From positions 1,116,001-1,180,000 of the forward strand of contig NZ_CP050831.1 of assembly GCF_012113595.1 (NCBI RefSeq): a stretch of DNA of 64,000 nt. The letters are read 5' to 3'. The DNA comes from Bacteroides faecium. GTDB taxonomy: Bacteria; Bacteroidota; Bacteroidia; Bacteroidales; Bacteroidaceae. Position numbers and translations under genes: made by a program. Of this stretch, positions 14,527 to 23,249 are shown piece by piece (position 1 is the first letter of the stretch; every line of letters begins with the position of its first letter). The notes under the pieces were generated by a model. The model saw nothing but the letters and a program-made list of their open reading frames with translations, was not told the DNA's origin and did not search any database.

Positions 14527-16387
14527 CCGGGTAAATATTAATATATTTATTATCATCAAAAATCACCCTGATGTTCTTATATCGAGTGACTATATTCTTT
14601 ATATATCCCGTCTGAGGAACGCCAACACTAAACCTAAATTTAGGCTTCTCTGTTACGTCATCAAATGAATAACATACCAATACGCGATTGCCCGTTTCAT
14701 TATTACTAATAATAAACACAAAATCTGTATATTTACTATATTTATCATAAAGACGGGGATAGAAAACGGTATTCGGTTTCTGATTGGCAAATCTTGTGTA
14801 TAGTTGCCAGCCATTCGGCCCGCTTTGCAAATAATTACTCTTAAGGTAGTCAAGTATTGCTAATCGACATTTGGACGATTCGACGCACTCTTTAGCCTCA
14901 TTATTTCCCCATACTCCGTTCAGCAGAGCAAAGCTCAATGAATCGAGTAAATAGGGCGTAGCCATCACGCCTTCCTGCCCGTCAACTTTGACTTCCGCCC
15001 AATCACCAAGCTTATTGTAGGTAATCACTTCCGTTCCATAGGGTATTTTCCCAAGAACATTATATTCTACGCCTGCCATTCTCGAAGAACGTAGAAACAC
15101 GTTATTAGCCAGCACGTATGTACGTGGCGCATCTCTGTCTTTTGTATAAGGAACATACCAGAGAAAATATGCCAATGCCCCTCCAACGGCTATCAATACG
15201 CCTGCAAGAATGGAACATAATACAACCTTGTTGTTATTGGACGAGTGAGCTGCCAAAGGGATTGTTTCCTCATGCGTAGTTGCCGTTGTAGCCGGACTTG
15301 TTATTCTCGGATTTTCCTGCTTCCATTCTTTTTTGAATACAGCAAACGAGTCATCTTCCGCCTTAGCTGAAGCAGGCGGATAATCATCCTTTTTTTCTCT
15401 GATTGTCCCAGAAACAGTTGCAGACGGCTGATAAGCTTTGTATTTATCATCTTCCGCTTCTACGGCCGGAGTAATGGAAGCAGCAGCAGATTCGGAAGGT
15501 CTAATAGATTGTTCAGCAGGCGAAGGAGCAGAAGCCCTTTCGATTACTACTCTTTTGGCAGCCCTGACCAGGCGTTCGTTATAATCTTCTTTATGCTGCA
15601 AAATAGCTTTGAGCTCTTCATCAGTACGTTCTCTCACCTTATTCAAGTATTCCTCTGCTTCTGATGAAGTCGTCCTAGGTTGGGAAGATTGCAACTTGGA
15701 CTCTCCCGGTGAAACAGCCATTACAATTCCCCCATAAAGCAAAAAGAAGAAATGGCTGAGACCAACAGATGCAAAAAGTCCCCATGCAATGCAACCTTCA
15801 GGATGGCGCAACCAAAGATCTGTATCTACGCTACCGCCTAAGACAAAAGCTACCCCAATACTCACAACGAACCATATAACTACCGTGAGAAAATAAGTTT
15901 GATGCTCCTTATAATGAACCCCGATGGCTGTCCAGGCAGAAAACTGCATAACCAGACCAACTATCAGAGAAAGCACAGCACCCGCACCTATATTCAAACC
16001 ACCGAGATTTCCTAATTTTCCAGTTTCTTCAAGACTTCCATACAGCAATATCATTCCTACAAGAACCGGTATCCATGCTGTATAGTATGACAACCAAGGC
16101 AAGCGCTTGAAATACTGTACTATCGGATTGGCTATGCATAATATAGGAACCAAATAAAGAAAAGCCAGATAATTAGTACCGGGCATATAATTTCCAAAAG
16201 TATTCAACTGACTAATCCCGTCAAAAAACGAATATGAAGTACCGAATGACACTCCGAATGTATTCCTCCCGCCCAACTGGACTGTTACCCAAGGCAGAAA
16301 CAAGCATATCAACAATATTACCGAACCTATCATCTCAACAAGTGACGATGTCGATTTATCCTGCAAATTGACTTTTGTATCTTCCAT
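14447..16387 (-). CDS. Polytopic membrane protein with cytoplasmic linker and C-terminal SH3-like domain
   Basis: The 646-residue protein begins with about six transmembrane helices (roughly residues 15-225). The first, EMIGSVILLICLFLPWVTV, is closely matched by the protein at 17252-17905. A charged, Ser/Pro/Ala-rich linker with repeated EDD motifs (about 225-385) follows, then a further helix (VVLCSILAGVLIAVGGALAYF) and an SH3-like region (NVFLRSSRMAGVEYNVLGKI...GDWAEVKV). The tail after residue 500 is unassigned. Bacterial SH3-like domains often bind peptidoglycan, which fits the L,D-transpeptidase encoded next. Its last 27 codons overlap that gene, so the natural C terminus may differ. Confidence 0.72.
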   Translation of the reverse strand: MEDTKVNLQDKSTSSLVEMIGSVILLICLFLPWVTVQLGGRNTFGVSFGTSYSFFDGISQLNTFGNYMPGTNYLAFLYLVPILCIANPIVQYFKRLPWLSYYTAWIPVLVGMILLYGSLEETGKLGNLGGLNIGAGAVLSLIVGLVMQFSAWTAIGVHYKEHQTYFLTVVIWFVVSIGVAFVLGGSVDTDLWLRHPEGCIAWGLFASVGLSHFFFLLYGGIVMAVSPGESKLQSSQPRTTSSEAEEYLNKVRERTDEELKAILQHKEDYNERLVRAAKRVVIERASAPSPAEQSIRPSESAAASITPAVEAEDDKYKAYQPSATVSGTIREKKDDYPPASAKAEDDSFAVFKKEWKQENPRITSPATTATTHEETIPLAAHSSNNNKVVLCSILAGVLIAVGGALAYFLWYVPYTKDRDAPRTYVLANNVFLRSSRMAGVEYNVLGKIPYGTEVITYNKLGDWAEVKVDGQEGVMATPYLLDSLSFALLNGVWGNNEAKECVESSKCRLAILDYLKSNYLQSGPNGWQLYTRFANQKPNTVFYPRLYDKYSKYTDFVFIISNNETGNRVLVCYSFDDVTEKPKFRFSVGVPQTGYIKNIVTRYKNIRVIFDDNKYINIYPDDDEEEQLLGSNSIIDSRCSRAYWLA

Positions 16388-16437
16388 ATCTATATAAAAA
16401 ATAATTAGTTTTTATTTCATTTGGAATAGTGAAAATG

Positions 16438-17148
16438 TTAATAAGGCAGTTTATTACTTTCATATCCTTTCAAAGCAACGGCAAAAGTTGCCACCCAACA
16501 GGCTTTACAAATCAGCAGAACAGTATCAAGATATATAAATAATGATAATATACAGTAAACTAGCGATACAACCATAGTTACCGCACCTGCAACACTAAAG
16601 ACTTTGTTCACCTTCTTTACTGATACGAAAACCGGAATCAGCAAAACATAAGACAACATCCATGGTATAGACCGGAACAATCCTCCAACAGACCAACCAT
16701 TATCATAAAAGTTATTGAATAATACCATATAAAGCAAAGGATACCTGGCTAGACCTTCCTCATGCCAATACATTTCTGTATTTGACACAATTTCTTGCCC
16801 ATTGTAAATCCATCCTATATAAGCATACAACGCATTATAAAAAAGCGTAACGAAAGCCGCATAACACCAAACGACAAGAGCTATGTTGCATAACATCTTG
16901 TTGGCAATACCTGATTTAATTTTCTGTAGAAATAGCGCAAATGAAATATAAAATAGTCCATTCAGCAACATAAGTAATGTACTTGAAAGAGGACATAGAC
17001 TTATCGTTTTTGAACCAATATATTCTTCCTCATAACCAAATCTGGCAAAACTGGCATTCTGAAAAATGCCGGTATATGACAAGCTAAGAAATATGAATAG
17101 AGCAATACTGCTACATAGAGCAATTATTATAATATTTTTGAGTGTCAT
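16438..17148 (-). CDS. Polytopic membrane protein, unknown function
   Basis: The 236-residue protein has about six hydrophobic helices, including IIIIALCSSIALFIFLSLSY at the N terminus, LLMLLNGLFYISFALFL, a Cys/Trp-containing IALVVWCYAAFVTLFY and a C-terminal VLLICKACWVATFAVAL. No family motif was recognised. It lies between two membrane-protein genes that share an N-terminal region with each other but not clearly with this one. The intergenic distances (50 and 103 bp) allow the same transcript. An inner-membrane component of the cluster is the most that can be said. Confidence 0.62.
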   Translation of the reverse strand: MTLKNIIIIALCSSIALFIFLSLSYTGIFQNASFARFGYEEEYIGSKTISLCPLSSTLLMLLNGLFYISFALFLQKIKSGIANKMLCNIALVVWCYAAFVTLFYNALYAYIGWIYNGQEIVSNTEMYWHEEGLARYPLLYMVLFNNFYDNGWSVGGLFRSIPWMLSYVLLIPVFVSVKKVNKVFSVAGAVTMVVSLVYCILSLFIYLDTVLLICKACWVATFAVALKGYESNKLPY

Positions 17149-17251
17149 AGTTTTATCTCCTGTTTAAATTATTATCCTATTTTGAAATAGTAAACAATAT
17201 CTCTGGTTCCCGTAATCTTAATTCTGTATTTTCCATGTGCATATAGAAGAT

Positions 17252-17905
17252 TTAATGGTTTCGGGAATGTACAAAGTATGAACAGGTTGCAACAAGTAGT
17301 GCATAAATTAAGAACGGGGCATGGAGAAATCCCAAAACACACAATACACCCTGCAATGAATTGAATTTGTCCAATATAACACAACTAACAATGCACCAAA
17401 CTAACGCAACAGCAAGATATATCCAATGCTTTTTATAGTTCCAACCAAGATTAGTCCATACATATATCATAAACAGTAAACTAATGATGCCTGTCAATAT
17501 CAGACCAATGCCCATCCTAATATTACTAATATCCCCCAACCTATCAGATTCAAAATAGTAGTATGCAGAAATCACCGCAAAAGCCGAAGCAACTGCTGTA
17601 TAAAAAGAAAGCCATGGAATACGAACAATGTATTGTGTAACAATATTAATCAGGCATAATACCGGAAAAAGAAACAACAAATAGCCGTAGTTGAAAACGT
17701 CCCATCCAGTTTGTTCATTAATAGACACATACACCCAATTGAACATATCTGTTATTAACGCTCTATTAATTAAAGAAAACGACACACTATTCATTCCTTC
17801 AAAAGTGATTGACGCCCAAGGTAAAAATATGCACAACAACAATAACAGCGAACCGACTATTTCTATAATAGACGCCTTGCCGAGTTTCTTCCATCTTACA
17901 TCCAT
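17252..17905 (-). CDS. Polytopic membrane protein, paralogue of the N-terminal part of the 14447-16387 product
   Basis: The 217-residue protein has about six helices. It aligns with the first 225 residues of the larger membrane protein: EIVGSLLLLLCIFLPWASI against EMIGSVILLICLFLPWVTV, then FPVLCLINIVTQYIVRIPWLSFYTA against VPILCIANPIVQYFKRLPWLSYYTA. It lacks the linker, the extra helix and the SH3-like region. The pair probably arose by duplication within the cluster and may form a hetero-oligomer; that is inference. No enzymatic motif is present. Confidence 0.65.
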   Translation of the reverse strand: MDVRWKKLGKASIIEIVGSLLLLLCIFLPWASITFEGMNSVSFSLINRALITDMFNWVYVSINEQTGWDVFNYGYLLFLFPVLCLINIVTQYIVRIPWLSFYTAVASAFAVISAYYYFESDRLGDISNIRMGIGLILTGIISLLFMIYVWTNLGWNYKKHWIYLAVALVWCIVSCVILDKFNSLQGVLCVLGFLHAPFLIYALLVATCSYFVHSRNH

Positions 17906-17967
17906 ATCCGACTATTTATTAAGTTTATATTATCATATTCATTAGAAACCAATAAAACCAAGTGACA

Positions 17968-19266
17968 TTATTTCGAGGTGACTTTAATCGTCACAGTATT
18001 CGATGTATATGTCTTTCCCTTGGATTCGACAATCGCACTGGAAATAGTAAAGTTTCCTGTTTTCTCCGCTTGCAAAACAAACGTATAGGTAATGGAAGAC
18101 TTAGATGTCACCGCCCCTTTTATGACTTCAGTTGATGTTGATGTTGATTTACTTGGCCCCATTAATACATTAAAGTTATTTAATGATGGAGCTTTAAAGT
18201 TATCTACATTACCGATTCCTATTGTATAATTAAGGCGAAATTGCTCTCCCGCAACGACAGTACTGGGGGCGCTAGCTACAAAATCACCATTATTGGGAAT
18301 CTTAGGATTTCCCTTTCCAAAAAATGCATCGATAGGGTCGTTTGTAGTAGTTGGAGTACTTGCATCCTCATAATAAGTTATACTCCTGGTTTCTGTATAT
18401 CTCTTGTATGTAGTCAAGTTACTAACGATTCTTTCTGTCCAATTACCTTTTGCGTCATGCTTAAGATATATGTATACGGTTTTACTCTTATTCCCATCAA
18501 GGTCTATTTCCTCCTTGGAGATCTGCTCTCCCTGAGCATTATAAGTGTAAAGGTTCGTACCGAAACTTCCTTGATATTCTATCAAATTATCATTGTCATC
18601 ATAATTTGTAATGCTTTTCATACTTATATTAGAAAAATTATTTTGCGCCATATTGCTACGTTCTCTTCCTTTATTGTCGTACTCAGTCACAATTTGGTCA
18701 AGCTCTTCCCTTAAAATATGTCTCGTCCATCCATTTGACAGGTAAGATATAGAAGTTGTATAATATAAGTTATTTGATGGAAGAAGTATTCGCTCAATCT
18801 TGATAAGTCTCTTTTGAGAATCGTAAGTATTCTTCAATTTACAAACAGTTCCAGTTCTTGATGTCTCCTGCCTTGCATTACCGTTCATATCATACAGGAA
18901 AGTTTTACTATTGATACATTTCGCACCATCCATCATCTGTTCTTTAATCATTTGTCCACGAACATTGTAGGTGTAAATATACACAGTGTTACCCCATGAG
19001 TTTTCTTTTACCAAATGTCCTGCCTTATCATACGTATATGTACTGCCCTCTAGCTTCCCATTTTTCAAAAAACCCATGAACTGAAGATAACCTTCCGGTG
19101 TAAACTTCAAAATATGCCCTGTAGTATCATTCACAACCTGCTTCACATTCCCTTTCAACTGATAATCTTTCTTTGTTTTAATTTCAACCCTTGTAGGTTG
19201 TGCCAGCAAAGTTGCATTACATACAAATAGTATGCTGGCTAAAATGCCAATTGTCCTCATAATCAT
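17968..19266 (-). CDS. Exported YD-like repeat protein with C-terminal BatD-like domain
   Basis: The 432-residue protein begins with a signal peptide (MIMRTIGILASILFVCNATLLAQ; the third codon is an equally good start). Residues 30-300 carry RHS/YD-like beta repeats (GNVKQVVNDTTGHILKFTPE, YTYDKAGHLVKENSW, YNVRGQMIKE, YDMNGNARQET). They end with GNWTERIVSN...TRSITYYED, the same framework as in the proteins at 19336-20421 and 23250-24662. After a short linker the last 110 residues (FVASAPSTVVAGEQFRLNYTI through TFVLQAEKTGNFTISSA) match the N-terminal domain of BatD. No nuclease or toxin tail is visible, so this is not a classic RHS toxin. The role is unknown. Confidence 0.72.
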   Translation of the reverse strand: MIMRTIGILASILFVCNATLLAQPTRVEIKTKKDYQLKGNVKQVVNDTTGHILKFTPEGYLQFMGFLKNGKLEGSTYTYDKAGHLVKENSWGNTVYIYTYNVRGQMIKEQMMDGAKCINSKTFLYDMNGNARQETSRTGTVCKLKNTYDSQKRLIKIERILLPSNNLYYTTSISYLSNGWTRHILREELDQIVTEYDNKGRERSNMAQNNFSNISMKSITNYDDNDNLIEYQGSFGTNLYTYNAQGEQISKEEIDLDGNKSKTVYIYLKHDAKGNWTERIVSNLTTYKRYTETRSITYYEDASTPTTTNDPIDAFFGKGNPKIPNNGDFVASAPSTVVAGEQFRLNYTIGIGNVDNFKAPSLNNFNVLMGPSKSTSTSTEVIKGAVTSKSSITYTFVLQAEKTGNFTISSAIVESKGKTYTSNTVTIKVTSK

Positions 19267-19335
19267 ATTTGCTTTACTTAGTAATAACTTTAGTCAAATC
19301 AGGATTAAAGTTATTGTAGTATTCAATTAGTCGGT

Positions 19336-20421
19336 TTATAACTCTGTTTCTGTATTGTAATAGGTAATCTCACGTGTGAGAGTCACCTCGCCCAAGTCAT
19401 TCCGTTCTTCGCTCGGCACACGATTAATGGTATAACTGCCACGATAATAACTGTTCATGAAAGAATGCAGATAAGCAATTCCTCCAGTCATGGTTTTGGA
19501 CGTCCAATTTCCCTGATCATCATATACATAGGAGAATGTACAGACAAAATCATTCGGTCTGTTGCCCGGATATACTATATCATGATAGCTCCACTCTGCA
19601 ATATCCCCCTTATCATTATATTTGTATTGGTTTTCTACACGAATCGAATCTATATTATAGGCTTCCATATTGTGAGGAATTGCCAGTTCTTTTATTCCGA
19701 TCATTCTGCCTTCTTCATCATAAGCAGGAACAATATGTCTTTCACCAATCGTCAGCCTACCGGGTATGCGCAGGTTTGGTTCATAGATATCCGCCACACG
19801 TCCCTGTTCATCAGAAGAAATATCCAATATGCCTCTTTTTTTATTGGAATTGTCATCAGTTGGAGACATGGTACGGCATAAACCTTTATCATCATAATGA
19901 TACTGTTTTTCAGAGACTACCTTTTTACCTTTAAAATCATAATAACTTCTTTTTTCTACTTTCCCGAAAGGAGTGTATGACAAAATCTTATTTTCTAAGG
20001 TTTCCGCAAATCGGCTAGTCCTGCCACCCATCATCGTAAAAGTGCCTTTAGATGTTATTGATTCCAACCGGTTAGAGTCGTTATAATGGAAGAAAGTCTG
20101 TTTTCCCTCACTTACACCCCCACCATCACCTACAAAATCAGACTGAAGCAATTTTCCATCTTCCGTGAAGTCTAATGAAAAAGTATGCAAGGTTTTGCAC
20201 GTTACAGTCTTGACCTTTCCTTTCAGCCCCCATTTCACCCAGTCATTAGGATAGTTCACAAAATCGGGTGTATATCCGGAAGGAGTAAGATAATCTTCCA
20301 TCGGACTGAAATATAATGTAATGGGGGTATAAACTTGCTTCTTTTCAAATATATTCCCTTCCCGGCATGCACTACCGACTAATAATAGTGCAGCCAACAG
20401 CAATGTGTTCTTTCTTTTCAT
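19336..20421 (-). CDS. Lipoprotein with YD-like repeats
   Basis: The 361-residue protein has a lipoprotein signal (LLLAALLLVGSAC). Its body is the same repeat module as the neighbour at 17968-19266: LKGKVKTVTCKTLHTFSLDF near the start, then FHYNDSNRLESITSK, YHYDDKGLCRTMSP, YDEEGRMIGIKE and YKYNDKGDIAEWSYH, and finally YVYDDQGNWTSKTM and REITYYNTETEL. Unlike its two relatives it has no extra C-terminal domain. It is expected on the periplasmic or outer-surface side of the outer membrane. No function is known. Confidence 0.7.
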   Translation of the reverse strand: MKRKNTLLLAALLLVGSACREGNIFEKKQVYTPITLYFSPMEDYLTPSGYTPDFVNYPNDWVKWGLKGKVKTVTCKTLHTFSLDFTEDGKLLQSDFVGDGGGVSEGKQTFFHYNDSNRLESITSKGTFTMMGGRTSRFAETLENKILSYTPFGKVEKRSYYDFKGKKVVSEKQYHYDDKGLCRTMSPTDDNSNKKRGILDISSDEQGRVADIYEPNLRIPGRLTIGERHIVPAYDEEGRMIGIKELAIPHNMEAYNIDSIRVENQYKYNDKGDIAEWSYHDIVYPGNRPNDFVCTFSYVYDDQGNWTSKTMTGGIAYLHSFMNSYYRGSYTINRVPSEERNDLGEVTLTREITYYNTETEL

Positions 20422-20465
20422 AATATATATCTTATATTAGTCAGTTAATAAAATCAAGTGAATAA

Positions 20466-21194
20466 CTAATGATTAATAGAGGCCTCAATGGAAGCCAGGT
20501 CACTATAACTAACATGGGCTGAAGGACCGAACCTGACTACAAAAGAAATACCCGGCTCCAGCCCATTACATTCATCCCCTTTGTGTGCATAAGCTTTTCC
20601 GCGAACAGCTTCTTTTTTAGCCTTGTCAAAATTAAACAGGTAGCTACTATATGGAAAATCTCTTGTTTCCCCCTCTGAATTACGGAACTTGATATCTAAA
20701 CCAGGAATTTTAGGCGCATAATATTTTTTCGTAATCATATTGTAATGAAAATCAGGAATAAAATCCTTTTTCAACTTCACAAAAAAAGTCATTTTCAAGG
20801 CTACCTCATTTTCGCTAAAAGTACAGTTCAGTATCTTTCCACCAGTAACTTCAAATATAGAATCGGGTATAACCGTTACGGGAATCTCCCTCCCTTTCAA
20901 AGCTGCCAGTTTCTTGCTGATTTCATTGTTCCGCTTACTTGTCAATTCATTTTCATTTTTCACAAACTGATTAATATCACTTTTAGTACGAGCATTATCC
21001 CATATTTCCCGCTCACGTTCTTTATACTTTAGAGAATAATCATCATACAAAAGACTGATTTCCCTTAACAACTCAATTACAGTCTTGTCCTCATTCCTCA
21101 CTTGTGAGGGCGCAGATTGGGCGCTTTCTCTGGAAGAACCGGCACAACTAAACAAAAATGCATTTAAACACAGCAAAAAGAATAGATTTCTCAT
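20466..21194 (-). CDS. Lipoprotein, unknown function (paralogue of next gene)
   Basis: The 242-residue protein has a lipobox ending LFSC at about residue 17. A Ser-rich linker and a long charged helix (YDDYSLKYKEREREIWDNAR) follow, then a beta domain with GREIPVTVIPDSIFEVTGGKILNC and FRNSEGETRDFPYSSYLF. The GREIPV...D/S-F-x-V segment and the SEGET phrase are shared with the 210-residue lipoprotein encoded at 21258-21890, which lacks the helix. The two are probably diverged duplicates. No domain family was recognised. Confidence 0.62.
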   Translation of the reverse strand: MRNLFFLLCLNAFLFSCAGSSRESAQSAPSQVRNEDKTVIELLREISLLYDDYSLKYKEREREIWDNARTKSDINQFVKNENELTSKRNNEISKKLAALKGREIPVTVIPDSIFEVTGGKILNCTFSENEVALKMTFFVKLKKDFIPDFHYNMITKKYYAPKIPGLDIKFRNSEGETRDFPYSSYLFNFDKAKKEAVRGKAYAHKGDECNGLEPGISFVVRFGPSAHVSYSDLASIEASINH

Positions 21195-21257
21195 ATCATA
21201 TTTTTTATGTTATTCAAAAAGATATTTTTTTTATTATAAAGAGGGATAATATTTAGT

Positions 21258-21890
21258 TTAAATCAACCATTGATAATAGTCATCTTTACTTATAAACTCT
21301 ATATGATCCAAATCATCTATTAATCTAAACTCATCATAGTGTAGCGATGTCTTTGTACCTTCTTCATTACACCATTCACCTGCAGAATGCTTTTTTACAG
21401 TCTTAGTACCATATTGGGGATTAACGGTGGTTTCTGCAACATAATCCCCTAAATTTGAATAAGGAGAAATCATATCGCAACTTATTGTTTCCCCTTCAGA
21501 AGTGACAAACCTAAGGAACAAGTAATAATTAGAAATATCATATTTTGCCAAACGCCCCTCTTCAGTATCTCCCCACTTAACCTGATGTTGTGAGTTATAC
21601 ACAAGAATATCATTTTTAGGAGTAATCCAGAAACGAATCTCGTAGCCTTGTGCGTTTGAGTTCTCAAAGGTTCCGGTTATCTTGGCTGTTACTATTTTGA
21701 AGTCACTCTCCGGATTATCCACCACCGGAATCTCTCTCCCCACATAATTTTTGTTACGAGGTTGTAGGGCTATTTCTTCTGCAGAAGACTTGCCCCCCTC
21801 TTGAATACTTTTATTATTTCTATTTCCACATCCTCCTAACAGCATTAGCAATAGAAAGGCAAATAATAAATTAGACTGTCTCATAATCAT
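21258..21890 (-). CDS. Lipoprotein, unknown function
   Basis: The 210-residue protein has a lipoprotein signal (LLFAFLLLMLLGGC). Its single beta-rich domain contains YVGREIPVVDNPESDFKIVTAKITG and LRFVTSEGETISCDM, matching the neighbouring lipoprotein. The C-terminal half (GEWCNEEGTKTSLHYDEFRLIDDLDHIEF) has no relative in the window. The gene is 27 bp from the next upstream gene, so co-transcription is likely. The function is unknown. Confidence 0.62.
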   Translation of the reverse strand: MIMRQSNLLFAFLLLMLLGGCGNRNNKSIQEGGKSSAEEIALQPRNKNYVGREIPVVDNPESDFKIVTAKITGTFENSNAQGYEIRFWITPKNDILVYNSQHQVKWGDTEEGRLAKYDISNYYLFLRFVTSEGETISCDMISPYSNLGDYVAETTVNPQYGTKTVKKHSAGEWCNEEGTKTSLHYDEFRLIDDLDHIEFISKDDYYQWLI

Positions 21891-21917
21891 TCTATTTTTT
21901 TAGTTTTTCATTTCAAT

Positions 21918-23183
21918 CTACATTTCCCGAACTCCATAAGGACATTCATCCGCTCCATTCTCTACATGACAACTCCAACCGTTATTCAAGCTGCATCCTC
22001 CGGAAATGGTTTTATATCGGCAATCCACTTTGGTTTCTGTAGGTCCGTTAGACGCAGCACTTCCACTAGCACCGCCGCCAGATGTAAAGAAAGAAGCCAC
22101 AGTACCATTAAACAATGACAACGCTATAATGATGGCAAACACCAACGACAACGAAATCCCAACAAAGAAACCATAGACGGACAGCACCGACAAAAAGAGC
22201 AAACGCTTCACCAATGAAGCCGGTGAACGGGAAGACGTACAAACCACTACTATTCCGTAAAGAATGATAAACAGCATCAACCAGGTTTGCACTGTACTTA
22301 CCAATGTCCAATTGCCAAATGTACCCTCGGCGGCAGTCAAGCGACCGATGTTATAATATATCTCGTTACACGCCCGCCCCGTAACTCCTAAAATCGCCCC
22401 ATACAAAGAAAACGCCCAAGGAATCCATGTCAGACGTAACCGGCCTTTGCTGTTGGCTTCCTCAATCGAAGAACCCCATGAAGCTAACACAAAAAATAGA
22501 ACAGCAAATCCCAAACAGCCCAGCAACAGCAAAATTCCTTGCCACCACGGATAGCCCACATCCAAGAAAATAGGCATAAGACCACCCATAAGCAATCCTT
22601 TGGAACCTTCAAACCATGTGGAATATATTCTTCCGAGAAATGAGCCGGAAGAGGAGTTGAATTCATCAACGAAACTTTCGCTCATGCGATAGAAAAAACT
22701 GGGTTGTGTTCCATTTAACTTCCTTAGTTTATTTCGTGCACTCGCATTTCCTAAAGCAGTTGCTTCCTCCAAGAGTTCCCGGGCACGTTCCATATTTTTA
22801 GTCGCCTGCTTTCCTTCCATATACATACATGCGAGGTCGTACATAGCTCGCCCCGAATGATGTTCCACCCCATACTGGAGCCATTTCAACTCCTTTGCCG
22901 TACTCTTGTTCTTACGAGCTTCATAGATACGATCATAAATAGCAGGCTCATATCCCTGTTCAAGCGCCTGCTTGAAATAGGTTTTCCGTGTCTTGTCATC
23001 CAACACATTTTCAAAGTCGCTTCTTGAACCGGACACTTTGTATTGTGCCTCCGCATTCCCTTTCTCTGCTTGTTCTAACAGGTAATTCTTTTCCTCCTGT
23101 GACATAGGGCCTGAGCAAGCTACACAAATACCTGTTAAACACAAGAGTAATGCATAATGCAGATTTCCTATCATTGTTTTCAT
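21918..23183 (-). CDS. Sel1-repeat lipoprotein with membrane domain
   Basis: The 421-residue protein has a signal with a lipobox-like ICVAC. Sel1/TPR-like repeats follow at residues 30-155 (LLEQAEKGNAEAQYKVS, FKQALEQGYEPAIYDRIYEA, LQYGVEHHSGRAMYDLACMYMEG, LLEEATALGNASARNKL). About five transmembrane helices occupy 205-365, and a Ser/Gly linker leads to a cysteine-rich tail (CRYKTISGGCSLNNGWSCHV...CPYG). A Sel1 scaffold joined to a polytopic domain is unusual. If the lipobox is used, the repeats face the periplasm. Sel1 repeats usually hold protein partners. No enzyme motif is visible. Confidence 0.7.
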   Translation of the reverse strand: MKTMIGNLHYALLLCLTGICVACSGPMSQEEKNYLLEQAEKGNAEAQYKVSGSRSDFENVLDDKTRKTYFKQALEQGYEPAIYDRIYEARKNKSTAKELKWLQYGVEHHSGRAMYDLACMYMEGKQATKNMERARELLEEATALGNASARNKLRKLNGTQPSFFYRMSESFVDEFNSSSGSFLGRIYSTWFEGSKGLLMGGLMPIFLDVGYPWWQGILLLLGCLGFAVLFFVLASWGSSIEEANSKGRLRLTWIPWAFSLYGAILGVTGRACNEIYYNIGRLTAAEGTFGNWTLVSTVQTWLMLFIILYGIVVVCTSSRSPASLVKRLLFLSVLSVYGFFVGISLSLVFAIIIALSLFNGTVASFFTSGGGASGSAASNGPTETKVDCRYKTISGGCSLNNGWSCHVENGADECPYGVREM

Positions 23184-23249
23184 AAGCCTTCTAATTTAAC
23201 ATCAGGGATAAAATTATCTCCTAATAATAAGTACCAAAATCGTTCAAAG

